Origin: Calditrichales bacterium MX18-03
GTDB lineage: Bacteria; Bacillota; Clostridia; Lutisporales; Lutisporaceae
Direction of reading: 5' to 3'
Assembly (NCBI GenBank): GCA_021083345.1
Contig: JAJGRE010000006.1
Location: 124,001 to 188,000 of the forward strand
Length of the DNA stretch: 64,000 nt
The notes under the pieces were generated by a model that was not told the origin of the DNA, made no database searches, and saw only the letters and a list, made by a program, of their open reading frames with translations. Both the position numbers and the translations under genes were made by a program. Shown in pieces: positions 16,714-26,386 of the stretch (positions are counted from its first letter, which is position 1; every line of letters begins with the position of its first letter).

Positions 16714-19092
16714 TTGAGTAAAAAAATAGCATCCTGTATTATCCTTTTTCTGATTTTATCTTTTTGCATGCTGTATGCGGATGACATACCCAAGGCACTG
16801 GATGACTACGTGACCCAAAGCTTTGTCTTTATGAATGAAGGGAAACTGGCAGAAGCTTTAGAGTGTATTGACAAGGCGCTTGCATTGGATAGCCGACATG
16901 CGGACAGTCATTACATTAAAGCCAATATTCTTACCATCCTGAAAAGACACAACGAAGCTCTGCCCCTCATTAACAAAGCGATCGAGCTGAACCCCAAGGC
17001 AGCATTCTATCATAAGGCCAAGGGTGAAATACTCGTCTTGCAGCAAAAATATCAGGAATCAATCAGCGCGTTTGATGAGGCCATCAAGCTGGATCCTAAC
17101 CTGGCCGAAGCTTATAGTTTTTTGGCCAATATCTACTACTACCGATTAAAAAACAGTGACGCTGCTTTACGGAATGCTGACAAAGCAATTGAATTGAAAA
17201 AATACATTTTAAATACTTATGAAGTCAAATTCGAAATCCTGAAGGACAAAGGAGATGACGCCAACGCTCTGAAAAACCTGGCTATTGCATTCAGGAATAT
17301 CGCTTTCCATCATTTTTCCTACGGGAATTATGATGAAGCGGTGGCAAACCTGGAAAAATCCATTGCTTTGAACCCTTCGGATGCCGAAGCTTATTACTTC
17401 GAAGGAAACCTGTATGAGCATCAAAGTAAACTTGAGTTGGCGCTTTCTTATTATGACAAGGCTCTTTCACTGGACTCCAAAATGATAGCTGCCCATAATG
17501 ACAAGGGCTATGTGCTCAGGCAGCTCAACCGGTTTACTGAGGCCATCGCAAGCTTTGACAAGTCCATTGAAATAAACGGCAATAGCCATAACCCCTATTT
17601 TCAAAAAGGCATTTGCCTGCAAAACCTCAACCGTTTCGAAGAAGCATTGGTATGCCTAGATAAAGCTTTACAGCTTAATCCGAAAGATATAGGCATCTAT
17701 AACAGTAAAGCGGATGTACTAACGAGTATCGGAAGAATAGACGAGGCGCAAAAGTGCCTGGAAACCGGTGCCGCTTTGGAAGCAGTCAATTTTTATGATT
17801 ATAATAATAAAGGCAATGTATTATCTCGTCTGGGAAGGAATACGGAAGCTCTGGAAGCTTATGACGCGTCGATTAAGCTTCAGCCAAATGACGCTAATGT
17901 GCATAACAATAAGGGAATCGTACTGAATGACATGGGCAGTTATGTTGAGGCCATTGCGTGCTTCGATAAGGCAATCAGCTTGAATCCAACCTATACTTAT
18001 GCATACATTAACAAAGCACGCGCCTTACGGGGTTTGGAAGAATACAGCGAAGCATTGGTTGCCTGTAATAAGGCAATAGGGCTGAGTTCTACGTATTATT
18101 CGTCCTATGTGGAAAAAGGCCTGACACTTTTGGACCTGAATCAAAACGAGGATGCCGTTGCTGTTTTCAAAAAGGTGCTGGAGTTGAACCCTAGGGACGA
18201 AGATTCACATTATAACCTGACACTTGCACTTAAGAATTCCAAAAAATATGAGGAAGCCTTGATATTTGCCGACAAATGCCTTGCCTTCAAAAAGAATTTT
18301 GCTGATTATCATATTATTAAAGGCGACATTTTGGTCGCGCTTCGAAGGTTCGATGCGGCAATGAGCTGCTTTGAGGAAGCCGCAAAGCTTGATCCCTTTG
18401 AGGATGATATATTGGAGGTTAAAGGCGGCGAGTTGATTGAGCTTAAGGAGTATGACTGGGCAATAAAGTATTATGACCTTGCCATGCAGTACAGTCTGTA
18501 TAAGGAAGACCCCTATATAGGGAAAGGAAATGCACTCTATTGGCTTGGAAAAACCAATGATGCTGAGAGCTGCTATAAAATTGCTTTTGGGCTTGCAGAA
18601 TATAAGGAAGATGTCTGTGTCGATAAGGGAGATATTTTATCCGAAATTGGCCGGTATGATGAAGCCTTTAAGGCATATGACGATGCCCTGAAAATTGATC
18701 CTGAATATGAATATGCAATCAGTAAAAAAGGAGACCTGTACTATAAGCTGGGGAAATCTCAGGAAGCGTTGCAGCAGTATGAAAAAGCGCTTGCTATAGA
18801 GGAAGACTACTTTGACTATGTTGATATCGGAAGAGTAATGAATCAACTGAAAAAATTCGACGAGGCACTAAAACTTTTTGATAAAGCGCTTGTGCTGAAA
18901 GAATTATCCGATTCAGCCTACTACAACAAAGCAATCACCTATGCAAAAATGAATAATGCTCAGGCAGCATACACAAACCTCAAGAAGGCAATCGAGCTGG
19001 ATCCGGAATATAAACTGGAAGCAAAAACGGAAGCAGGCTTCTCCAATATATCGAATACGGCAGAGTTCAAAAAGCTTCTCGATATTCAATAA
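16714..19092 (+). CDS. Long tetratricopeptide-repeat protein with N-terminal membrane anchor or signal
   Basis: About 792 residues. After a short basic N-terminus comes a hydrophobic stretch (IASCIILFLILSFCMLYA), either a signal peptide or an uncleaved anchor, so the protein is probably exported or membrane-tethered. The rest is a nearly unbroken solenoid of roughly twenty 34-residue TPR units with the usual pattern (A at 8 and 20, P at 32; e.g. EAIASFDKSIEIN and EALVCLDKALQLNP). TPR arrays are protein-binding scaffolds; no catalytic domain is visible. The start is uncertain: in-frame TTG codons at 16690, 16705, 16708 and 16714 compete and none has an ideal ribosome site. Flanked by terminators, so monocistronic. 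Confidence 0.85.
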   Translation: MSKKIASCIILFLILSFCMLYADDIPKALDDYVTQSFVFMNEGKLAEALECIDKALALDSRHADSHYIKANILTILKRHNEALPLINKAIELNPKAAFYHKAKGEILVLQQKYQESISAFDEAIKLDPNLAEAYSFLANIYYYRLKNSDAALRNADKAIELKKYILNTYEVKFEILKDKGDDANALKNLAIAFRNIAFHHFSYGNYDEAVANLEKSIALNPSDAEAYYFEGNLYEHQSKLELALSYYDKALSLDSKMIAAHNDKGYVLRQLNRFTEAIASFDKSIEINGNSHNPYFQKGICLQNLNRFEEALVCLDKALQLNPKDIGIYNSKADVLTSIGRIDEAQKCLETGAALEAVNFYDYNNKGNVLSRLGRNTEALEAYDASIKLQPNDANVHNNKGIVLNDMGSYVEAIACFDKAISLNPTYTYAYINKARALRGLEEYSEALVACNKAIGLSSTYYSSYVEKGLTLLDLNQNEDAVAVFKKVLELNPRDEDSHYNLTLALKNSKKYEEALIFADKCLAFKKNFADYHIIKGDILVALRRFDAAMSCFEEAAKLDPFEDDILEVKGGELIELKEYDWAIKYYDLAMQYSLYKEDPYIGKGNALYWLGKTNDAESCYKIAFGLAEYKEDVCVDKGDILSEIGRYDEAFKAYDDALKIDPEYEYAISKKGDLYYKLGKSQEALQQYEKALAIEEDYFDYVDIGRVMNQLKKFDEALKLFDKALVLKELSDSAYYNKAITYAKMNNAQAAYTNLKKAIELDPEYKLEAKTEAGFSNISNTAEFKKLLDIQ

Positions 19093-19111
19093 TTAAATCA
19101 AGCTGATTAGC

Positions 19112-19150
19112 AGGCACCGGGAGATCACTTTATATCTCCAGGTGCTTTTA
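19112..19150 (+). terminator. Terminator of the TPR gene
   Basis: GCACCGGGAGAT pairs with ATCTCCAGGTGC (one mismatch) and is followed by TTTTA. Confidence 0.7.
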
Positions 19151-19414
19151 TCTTGCTCAAATTGCTCACTTGAAAAAAGCTAGGATGCGACACCAAAAAA
19201 TTACAAATTATCTTTCTCCTCCGCGCATATATATGAGATAAGCACTACATGCTTGTATTCAATTGATACAGTATCGGGGTTACTGTATGGAAAAGGGGTG
19301 GGGTGAAGATTCATGTCGATGTAGCATGGCTTCAGAAAGGGGGATGAGGTGAAGCATCATCGGGATTTATCCTGTCGAAGTAGAGTGTGCCCTTTATATT
19401 AAGGAGGCGTAAGA
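19151..19414 (+). other. Long leader region upstream of the InhA-like protease
   Basis: About 260 bases without an ORF. The last ~125 hold two imperfect, related segments: GGGGTGAAGATTCATGTCGA (from about 19301) and GAGGTGAAGCATCATCGGGA (from about 19347), each later followed by a TGTCGA(T/A)GTAG-like stretch. GCTTCA and TGAAGC between them could pair. It may be a structured 5' UTR, but it does not match a riboswitch class I recognise. Confidence 0.35.
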
Positions 19415-21799
19415 ATGAAAAGATTGTTGGCGATTGTGTTAGTCCTTTGCATGCTTTCTGCAACAGCTGTCTTTGCTGCTCCGTCAGTAAATGCTGCTGG
19501 TACAACGGAAGAGTTCTCAAAAAACAGTACCCCTCCCAATGAAATCGGGATTACCAGGATGCTGAAGCAAAACGGTGTGATTGATAGCGACGCAACTCAG
19601 GAGGCTATCGAGAAGGCAGTCAAGAGCTACATCCAGGAAAAGCTGGTAAAAAACCAGCCCAAAGCAAAGGATAAGGAACTTCTGCTGAAAGCGCTGAACG
19701 AGAATGGCGCCAGCGGAATTGAATATGGGAACCTGCTGCATGGCAGAAAGCTGGGAAAAGAAACATCGGATGTCCAGAGCATCGAAAAAAGGGATTGGGA
19801 CGGCGATGTCAGGACGGCAAAAATGCTCATACTGCTGGCAGAGTTTGGAGAAAAAGGCCCATTACATAATGAAATTGAAAGACCGGATGAAAGCCTTGAC
19901 AGCGACCTCTGGGTCGAGGATTTCAGCACCGAGCATTATCAGCAGATGCTGTTTACCGAGGGTGGCTACGATGCAATCGATCACAGGGGAGAAACCCTGC
20001 ATCTGGACAGCATGGTTGACTACTATCTGGAGCAGTCCTGCGGAAGCTACAAGGTAGAGGGCGATGTATTCGGCTGGTATGAGCTGCCTCACTCGGAAGC
20101 CTATTACGGGGATGATGATGTGGAAAATGGCGGTCATGACAACTTGAAGCCCGGCACGGCTGGAGATCTGGTAAGGGATTTGCTGAAAGTTGCTGTGGCA
20201 AATGGCGTGCCCTTCGAGGATTACGACTTGGAAGACCCCTTTGATCTGGATGGGGATGAAAACTTTGATGAGGCCGACGGTATTATCGACCATCTTGTCA
20301 TCGTACATGCGGGTATGGACCAAAGCGGCGGCGGCGGTGCCCAAGGGGACGATGCTATCTGGGCGCACAGCTCATCCGTATTTGAAGAGTTACCCTGCGA
20401 CAATCCGACTGTTGATTACTGGGATGGCAACATGATCGCTTACAACTATATCATACAGGGAGAGGACGGCGGAATCGGTGTTTTCTGCCACGAGTTCGGT
20501 CATGATATCGGGTTGCCGGATGAGTATGATACCATCTACAGCGGCAATGGAGAACCGGTAGGCTTTTATTCTCTGATGTCAAGCGGCAGCTGGACAGGAA
20601 AACCCTTGGGGACAAAGCCGGCACCCATGAGCCCTTGGGCCAGGTGGACGCTGGGTCAGCTCTGGGGTGGCCAGTGGATACAGCCAACTGTCGTTAACTC
20701 TAAGAATATTTCCAAGGACGGTATGACCTTTGAGCTGGATGAGACAACAAGCTTGGGCGGTAACCATCAGGCTGTCAAAGTAAACCTTCCGAAGAAAACA
20801 AAGTATTTGACGACGCCTTATGAAGGAAGCTACGAATGGTATGGCGGCAAGGGTGATGAAATTGATAATACTATCGCTGTGAGCCTGTCGCTGCCGGCTG
20901 CTTCCGAGATTGTACTGGACTTTCAGACCTGGTACGACATTGAAGAGGATTGGGATTTCGGCTTTGCCCAGGTATCCACGGATGGTGGACTCACATGGGC
21001 TTCTCTTGTGTCAGGAAGAACGACGGATTCAATCGTATCAGACGGATACCCTGCTATCAAACCTAATATGCCGGGTTATACCGGAAGCAGCGACGGCTGG
21101 GTAAATGAAGTCATTGACCTGACAGCCTATGCAGGGCAGGATATCATGCTGCAGTTCAGATACATGACGGACTGGGGAACCAGCCTGGCCGGATTCTATG
21201 TAGATGATATCAAAGTCATAGCAGACGGCAATACCGTATTCGCAGATAATGCAGAAAACGGCGGGGGTCAATGGACCAATAAAGGCTGGAGCCTTTCCGA
21301 AGGCTTTGAAAAAAAGGACCATTACTATTTACTGGAGTGGCGTAACCACAACAACACCGACGAAGCACTGACCTTCGGCTATAACTGGAACGGCGATATT
21401 GCGGAGTACTTCCAGCATGACCCGGGAATGCTGGTATGGTACAGGGACACTTCCTATGACGACAACTGGGTTGGCGAGCATCCTGGTCAGGGCTTCCTGG
21501 GAATCGTGGATGCGCATCCGCAGCCATTGGTTGAGATGGGTACTGCCATCAGGACCCGGATCCAGATCCATGATGCAGCTTTCAGCCTGGACCGGAGCGA
21601 AGACAAAGAATTTACCTTCTATGGCAGGACTCAGACTGTTCAGACAAAGCAGGCTGTTCCGGAGTTTAACGATGCCCACAGCTACTGGATCAAAAAAGCA
21701 CCGCACAGCGGCATCAAGGTACCGGATTACGGCTTGAAGTTCAAAGTTATCGGTAACTCTGACGATTATACGGTAGGAGAAATCGCGATTTATAAGTAG
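19415..21799 (+). CDS. Secreted immune inhibitor A-type metalloprotease (M6 family)
   Basis: A 794-residue precursor with a clear Sec signal peptide (MKRLLAIVLVLCMLSATAVFA). The catalytic zinc site is HEFGHDIGLPDEYD with the first His at residue 359, typical of the M6/InhA peptidases; a Met-containing turn follows (FYSLMSSGSW). The region after ~480 is beta-rich with jelly-roll-like segments (VSLSLPAASEIVLDFQTWY, AGFYVDDIKVIAD), as in InhA and related clostridial proteases. Residues ~30-130 are probably an inhibitory propeptide. AAGGAGG lies six bases before the ATG. InhA-like enzymes degrade host or environmental proteins, which fits the peptide and amino-acid catabolism elsewhere in the window. 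Confidence 0.9.
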   Translation: MKRLLAIVLVLCMLSATAVFAAPSVNAAGTTEEFSKNSTPPNEIGITRMLKQNGVIDSDATQEAIEKAVKSYIQEKLVKNQPKAKDKELLLKALNENGASGIEYGNLLHGRKLGKETSDVQSIEKRDWDGDVRTAKMLILLAEFGEKGPLHNEIERPDESLDSDLWVEDFSTEHYQQMLFTEGGYDAIDHRGETLHLDSMVDYYLEQSCGSYKVEGDVFGWYELPHSEAYYGDDDVENGGHDNLKPGTAGDLVRDLLKVAVANGVPFEDYDLEDPFDLDGDENFDEADGIIDHLVIVHAGMDQSGGGGAQGDDAIWAHSSSVFEELPCDNPTVDYWDGNMIAYNYIIQGEDGGIGVFCHEFGHDIGLPDEYDTIYSGNGEPVGFYSLMSSGSWTGKPLGTKPAPMSPWARWTLGQLWGGQWIQPTVVNSKNISKDGMTFELDETTSLGGNHQAVKVNLPKKTKYLTTPYEGSYEWYGGKGDEIDNTIAVSLSLPAASEIVLDFQTWYDIEEDWDFGFAQVSTDGGLTWASLVSGRTTDSIVSDGYPAIKPNMPGYTGSSDGWVNEVIDLTAYAGQDIMLQFRYMTDWGTSLAGFYVDDIKVIADGNTVFADNAENGGGQWTNKGWSLSEGFEKKDHYYLLEWRNHNNTDEALTFGYNWNGDIAEYFQHDPGMLVWYRDTSYDDNWVGEHPGQGFLGIVDAHPQPLVEMGTAIRTRIQIHDAAFSLDRSEDKEFTFYGRTQTVQTKQAVPEFNDAHSYWIKKAPHSGIKVPDYGLKFKVIGNSDDYTVGEIAIYK

Positions 21800-21830
21800 G
21801 CAGCACCCCGCATGAGAAATGAATAGGCCG

Positions 21831-21870
21831 GCCCTAAATCAGCAAAGGCTGATTTAGGGCTTCTTTCTTT
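21831..21870 (+). terminator. Terminator of the InhA-like protease gene
   Basis: A 13-base perfect stem, GCCCTAAATCAGC with GCTGATTTAGGGC, four-base loop, then TTCTTTCTTT. Confidence 0.9.
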
Positions 21871-21883
21871 CGCTGCGAAATAG

Positions 21884-22783
21884 CTACCGCTGTCCGCAGA
21901 CTATACCAAGTTTTTCCTTCACATACGCACCTAAAGCCTGCAAAGCCTGCTTGGATTCCGGTACAATCGCTGCCTGCATGTGGAATATGTGCCACATCTT
22001 GCGCCACACCTTGAACTCCACGCTTACACCCGCATTCCTTACTGCATCTGCCATCCTTTCCGCATCGCTCAGGAACACATCATAATCCGCGCCGTGAATC
22101 AGCATCGGCGGCAGACCTTCCAGCTCGCCATACAAAGGCGATAACATGGGAGATGCCGGATTGTTTGCTCCAACATAAACCTTTGCAATACCAAGGGGAT
22201 CCTTCAGTTTGAACGGGTCCTTTTCCTGCCGCGTCTTGTAGCTTTCACCTCTGCCTGCAAGGTCAAATACCGGCGTGATAAAGGCCATTGCCCCAGGCAT
22301 TGCTTCGCCCCCCTGCTTAAGCGTCAGCAGTGCGGATACTGCTAATGCACAGCCTGATGAGTCCCCCGTCACAACGATATCTTTTGGCGCATATCCCTTC
22401 AGGATGAGTCCCTTGTAGACAGCGACCCCATCTTCCAGGGCTGCCGGGAAAGGGTTCTCGGGCGCAAGCCGGTAATCCGGCATATAGGCGGCTGCACCGG
22501 CCTCCTTAGCCAGCTCTGCGACAAACGCACGGTTTGCTTGATAAATTCCGAGACAAAAGCCGCCGCCATGAAAGTATAATATGGCTTTTCCTTGAGCCGC
22601 ATTCCGCGGAACCAACTGCTCACAGGCAACCCCATTTATAACCTCGGTTGACGCTTCTACGCCTTCAGGCATGCCTTGAGCCTTAAGCTTTTCCATGTTT
22701 TTTCTGATTTGGGGCAGCGGCTTGTTCCACAGGTTTGACCGCTTCAGCAAAAACCGGATCAATACACTCTGTATGCTGGACAT
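21884..22783 (-). CDS. Alpha/beta hydrolase, hormone-sensitive lipase family esterase
   Basis: A 299-residue enzyme of the HSL/family IV esterases. The oxyanion motif HGGGF lies near residue 90, the nucleophile in GDSSGCAL near 145, the acid Asp in the HGADYDVFLSDAE region and the His in MWHIFHM near 265. Such enzymes hydrolyse short acyl esters; the natural substrate is unknown. I choose the ATG at 22783, eight bases after AAGGAG; the GTG and TTG just upstream fall inside the spacer. Confidence 0.85.
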   Translation of the reverse strand: MSSIQSVLIRFLLKRSNLWNKPLPQIRKNMEKLKAQGMPEGVEASTEVINGVACEQLVPRNAAQGKAILYFHGGGFCLGIYQANRAFVAELAKEAGAAAYMPDYRLAPENPFPAALEDGVAVYKGLILKGYAPKDIVVTGDSSGCALAVSALLTLKQGGEAMPGAMAFITPVFDLAGRGESYKTRQEKDPFKLKDPLGIAKVYVGANNPASPMLSPLYGELEGLPPMLIHGADYDVFLSDAERMADAVRNAGVSVEFKVWRKMWHIFHMQAAIVPESKQALQALGAYVKEKLGIVCGQR

Positions 22784-22802
22784 TTTCAACACTCCTTAGA
22801 AT

Positions 22803-22838
22803 AAAAATACCGAAGGTTCTTTTCCCTTCGGTTTTATT
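22803..22838 (-). terminator. Terminator after the AraC regulator gene
   Basis: ACCGAAGG pairs with CCTTCGGT, with a T-rich tail in the minus direction (ATTTTTATT). It separates the AraC gene from the esterase gene. Confidence 0.7.
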
Positions 22839-22879
22839 CTAGTCCGTTCCAGCCTATGCCGCATGATTTTTCTTGCTGA

Positions 22880-23746
22880 CTACACCGGCTTTTTCACCGG
22901 AACCAGGATCTTTACGGCATTGTTTTCCGGGTAATTGTTGCTATAGATATTCAGCATGCCTATTCCATTGGGATTCAGCTCCGCTTCCTTTACCATGATC
23001 CATTTATATAGGTCATCCACGAAAGCTTCCCGGATGTCAAACATGTCACCGTGATAATCAAAGCTTACATACCAGCCTCCGGGTATAACCCATGTCTGAG
23101 CGTCCCCCGCAACCATACCGGCAATAGGTTTTTTTCCGCAGAACACCGTGTATTCCCCGTCGTCATTTCCGCTGCAACTGACTGCCGTATAGAACTTGTC
23201 GTGCTCAAGACCTGCGTTTTCTACCGCTTTAACAAGGAATCCCTCGGTCTTTTCCTTCAAGCTCTGCTGAAAATCATCAGCATTTGTATTCGTCGTGACA
23301 GCTATACCTCTTAATGTCAGTTCGTCAAGCAGCAAGCACTTTCCTTTTAGTGCAAGCGTCCCTTGATAGTTGATAATGTCCCTCTCCACGATGCATGCCC
23401 TGGGAACCACTTCGACCAAAGGGCTGCTCTCCCGGAAATAGGCCGGCGACACGCCGAACTGCTTCTTGAAAGCCCTGCTGAAAACCTCAGGATACTCAAA
23501 TCCCAGATCTAAAGCAATGTCGATGATGGGCCGGTTCGTCGATTTCAGCTGTTCCATTGCTTTGGAAAGCTTCCGACCCAGAATATACTGCTTGAGGGTT
23601 ACGCCTGACACCGTCTTGAACATGCGGTTGAAGTGAAAATGGGAAATGGCGAACCGGGCGGCCACTTCCACAAGCGACAGCTTTTCGCCTATATTATCTT
23701 CGATATAATCCACCGCTTCATTTATGACACCCACATAAAAGTTCAT
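22880..23746 (-). CDS. AraC family transcriptional regulator with GyrI-like effector domain
   Basis: A 288-residue regulator. Residues 1-105 hold two helix-turn-helix motifs (LSLVEVAARFAISHFHFNRMF and IDIALDLGFEYPEVFSRAFKKQFGVSP), the AraC/XylS DNA-binding domain placed at the N-terminus. The C-terminal ~160 residues (ERDIINYQGTLALKG ... WVIPGGWYVSFDYHG) look like a GyrI-like/effector-binding domain, giving the Rob/SoxS-type layout that binds small hydrophobic ligands. It lies 25 bases downstream of the diguanylate cyclase gene and is probably the last gene of that transcription unit. Confidence 0.87.
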   Translation of the reverse strand: MNFYVGVINEAVDYIEDNIGEKLSLVEVAARFAISHFHFNRMFKTVSGVTLKQYILGRKLSKAMEQLKSTNRPIIDIALDLGFEYPEVFSRAFKKQFGVSPAYFRESSPLVEVVPRACIVERDIINYQGTLALKGKCLLLDELTLRGIAVTTNTNADDFQQSLKEKTEGFLVKAVENAGLEHDKFYTAVSCSGNDDGEYTVFCGKKPIAGMVAGDAQTWVIPGGWYVSFDYHGDMFDIREAFVDDLYKWIMVKEAELNPNGIGMLNIYSNNYPENNAVKILVPVKKPV

Positions 23747-23771
23747 CGAAGCTCACCACACTCTATCAGAT

Positions 23772-25295
23772 TCATTGAAAGACGCTCACTTGGTTTCTTC
23801 CGCTGCTTTTTGCAGTATACAGCGCTTTATCCGCCTCGTTGACCAGCTCTTGCAGCGTTATCTGCCCATGCCTGTCCGCCACAGACGTTACGCCGATACT
23901 GATAGTTACTTTGATGCTTGAGGCCTCGAACCGGATGATGATCTCGGCAATCCGCTTTCGGATTTCTTCTGCAACGATCCTGGCATTCTCCCTGTCCGTT
24001 TCGGGCAGTATGACTGCAAATTCCTCACCGCCGTATCTCCCGATGATGTCGGTGCGCCGCAGCCGCTCTCGGCAGCTTTGTGCAACATAGTGTATCACCT
24101 TGTCTCCGGCCAAATGACCATACCCATCGTTGACCTGCTTAAAGCGGTCTATGTCGATCATGAGGATTGAGATATCACCGCCATAGCGTACCGCTCTACT
24201 CAGCTCTTTTTCGGCTTCTTCCAACAGCTTCCTGCGGTTGAATATGCTGCTTAGGCCATCATGAGTCGCCATATGGTTCAGCTCATCCATCACTTGCTTT
24301 TGCTTTGAGATATCCTGAAAAATATAGATGCTGCCTACCATGCGGCTCTTTTCCTTTAAAGCCGTGACACGGAATTCAAAAAACTTCCGGCGTCCCTCCC
24401 TGGATATTTCCAACTCGAAGCTGCTTTCTGCATTTCCTCTGATCTCCCGACCTTCGTCAAAGCTGAATATGCTTTTTCCGATGTTGTAGGCATTGAGCCA
24501 GTTGAAGGTTTTTTGTCCTGCATTGTTGTAGTCAATGATCCGGTCATCTTCATCAACGACAATGATGCCTTCATTGATCTGCCCGAAGGCGTGTCCCCGC
24601 ACAATCTCCTTAAGCTCCAGGAAGTCATACTTGAACAGCGCAATAAAATAGGCAATTGCCAGTGTCAGAAAAGCAAAAGCAGTCAGGTCAAGCTCGCTGG
24701 GTATGACCTTAAGCAGATAGATAAAATTGACCAAAGCCGGCAAAACGGATCCCAGCAGCATCCAAAAGGACTGGGTCCTGAAACTGTAAGAAGCCTGCCG
24801 CCATGACATGAAAAAAACGAAAGTGCCAAACAGCAATGCAATATAGGAATAGACGGCAAAGACGTAGTACCAGGGACCTCGTGTCAATTGCGCAAGCAAA
24901 TACCTGCCCTGCTCAACCACAGTAATATCCGCATAATACAAATGATGATACTCATTGGTAGATGTAATCAGCAGTGTCAAAGCCGGGATAACGAAGATGA
25001 GCACACGCATACCAAAGGGGCAGGGCTTGTTATAGCGAAACTTGTAAGACAGCAAGAGCCAAAACGCAGGGAACACGGATGCCCCGAAATACTCTACCTT
25101 CAGAAAAAACTTGATCTGCTCCAAATCTGCAGAAGTTAATTCGAATCCATAACCCAGCACATAGACCGCTATAGCCAGACACATCAGGGAGAACATGGGG
25201 GCGAGGCGGTTCCTGAGCTTGAAAAGCGAATAAAAAAACAAAGCCATAAGAATAAAGCCGATTGTAAACAGTATCTGAGGCAAATAGTCATACAC
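23772..25295 (-). CDS. Membrane-bound diguanylate cyclase (7TM-type sensor, PAS, GGDEF)
   Basis: A 507-residue protein. Residues 1-215 hold seven hydrophobic segments in the layout of the N-terminal 7TM region of histidine kinases and cyclases. Residues ~220-330 form a PAS domain (GIIVVDEDDRIIDYNNAG). The C-terminal domain has the active-site motif GGEEF (RYGGEEFAVILPE), a valid GGDEF variant, so it should make c-di-GMP. The inhibitory I-site RRTD stands exactly five residues before it, predicting product inhibition. The GTG start follows GAGGAG that overlaps the stop of the HAD-GNAT gene. It is a likely source of the c-di-GMP sensed by the riboswitch at 36275. Confidence 0.92.
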   Translation of the reverse strand: MYDYLPQILFTIGFILMALFFYSLFKLRNRLAPMFSLMCLAIAVYVLGYGFELTSADLEQIKFFLKVEYFGASVFPAFWLLLSYKFRYNKPCPFGMRVLIFVIPALTLLITSTNEYHHLYYADITVVEQGRYLLAQLTRGPWYYVFAVYSYIALLFGTFVFFMSWRQASYSFRTQSFWMLLGSVLPALVNFIYLLKVIPSELDLTAFAFLTLAIAYFIALFKYDFLELKEIVRGHAFGQINEGIIVVDEDDRIIDYNNAGQKTFNWLNAYNIGKSIFSFDEGREIRGNAESSFELEISREGRRKFFEFRVTALKEKSRMVGSIYIFQDISKQKQVMDELNHMATHDGLSSIFNRRKLLEEAEKELSRAVRYGGDISILMIDIDRFKQVNDGYGHLAGDKVIHYVAQSCRERLRRTDIIGRYGGEEFAVILPETDRENARIVAEEIRKRIAEIIIRFEASSIKVTISIGVTSVADRHGQITLQELVNEADKALYTAKSSGRNQVSVFQ

Positions 25296-25301
25296 TGCTG
25301 C

Positions 25302-26363
25302 TTACTCCTCTCTTCGCATCATTTTACAGATATTGCTGTTATACCACGCTTCTTGCAGGTAATCATCCCTGTCTCGGAGCCATTCATGGTGCAGGATGCT
25401 CATTTGCACTTGGCCCTTGTGCGTACGCCGTCTAAGGCTCTCTTCACGGCAGCGTCCCTCCTCTGCAAAGCCCAGCTTCCTGTAACAGGCAATAGCCCGC
25501 TCATTGTACTCCAGTACTCTCAGCCAGATTTGGTGGAAGCCGTGTTCCTGAAACCCGATGTGAAGAAGCTTCCGTATCGCTTCACTGCCGTAGCCCATTC
25601 CCCGGTATCCGGGCTTGAGGGTGATGCTGAGCTCCGCGCGCCTATTCTTCCATGAAATATTAAAAAGCTCCGAGATACCGATGAAGCCGCCCTTTTCATC
25701 CAGTACGGCATAGCCAAGCGCGTCCTTGCCCCGGTAATCTTCTATGGACGGCATTCCTACGATTCCCAGCATCTCCTTGGCTTCCTCGTCCTGGAACATC
25801 CAGTAGATGTCCTTCAGATGCGCCGCCTGAACCGGTATAAGGCTTACCCTGGACGGCACTTGCAGTCTCTGATTTTCTTCACAGCTGCTTTTCGCCCGGC
25901 TGTTTATGCTTTGGATAATCTGATAAACATCCAACGGCGTGTCTGCTGTATAATCTGCCTGATCGCACTCGCTGCAGCCGTATCCGTACGTGACCCCGAT
26001 GGACAGGCAGCCTGCCTCCTGTGCTGCTTCAAAGTCGATCAGCCGGTCTCCAACTACGATAGCACTGCAGCTCATACTCTCATCCAGTATCTGCTTGATC
26101 AGTTGGTATTTTTTCAGCCATTCCACCCGGGACTTGATGATGGCAAAACGGTCCGTGAGCCCGAAGGTCCGGAGCACATTGTCAATGTGCTGCCGGCTGG
26201 CATTGGAACAGATGCATAAGGTATATCCCTCTTCCTTCAGCTTGTCCAATAGTCCGGCAACCTCCCGTGCCTCGCAAACCTCCCTGATCGAGTCTGCATA
26301 GACCGTATCGGTCTTGAACAAGGTTCCGTCCATATCAAAAATGATGGCTTTGTAAGTGTACAT
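25302..26363 (-). CDS. HAD phosphatase fused to GNAT acetyltransferase
   Basis: A 353-residue fusion. Residues 1-165 are a HAD hydrolase of the phosphoglycolate phosphatase type: DMDGT with nucleophile Asp10 and acid Asp12, ICSNAS (motif II), and VGDRLIDFEAAQEAGC (motif IV). Residues ~180-335 are a RimJ/RimL-like GNAT with LSITLKPGYRGMGYGSEAI (acetyl-CoA loop) and ERAIACYRKLGF. The joining of a small-molecule phosphatase and an acetyltransferase suggests two steps on one metabolite or a damage-control role. AGAGGGG precedes the ATG. It follows the GH127 gene by 23 bases and the diguanylate cyclase gene follows six bases later. Confidence 0.85.
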   Translation of the reverse strand: MYTYKAIIFDMDGTLFKTDTVYADSIREVCEAREVAGLLDKLKEEGYTLCICSNASRQHIDNVLRTFGLTDRFAIIKSRVEWLKKYQLIKQILDESMSCSAIVVGDRLIDFEAAQEAGCLSIGVTYGYGCSECDQADYTADTPLDVYQIIQSINSRAKSSCEENQRLQVPSRVSLIPVQAAHLKDIYWMFQDEEAKEMLGIVGMPSIEDYRGKDALGYAVLDEKGGFIGISELFNISWKNRRAELSITLKPGYRGMGYGSEAIRKLLHIGFQEHGFHQIWLRVLEYNERAIACYRKLGFAEEGRCREESLRRRTHKGQVQMSILHHEWLRDRDDYLQEAWYNSNICKMMRREE

Positions 26364-26386
26364 TTAAAAACCCCTCTGCTTTAGCT

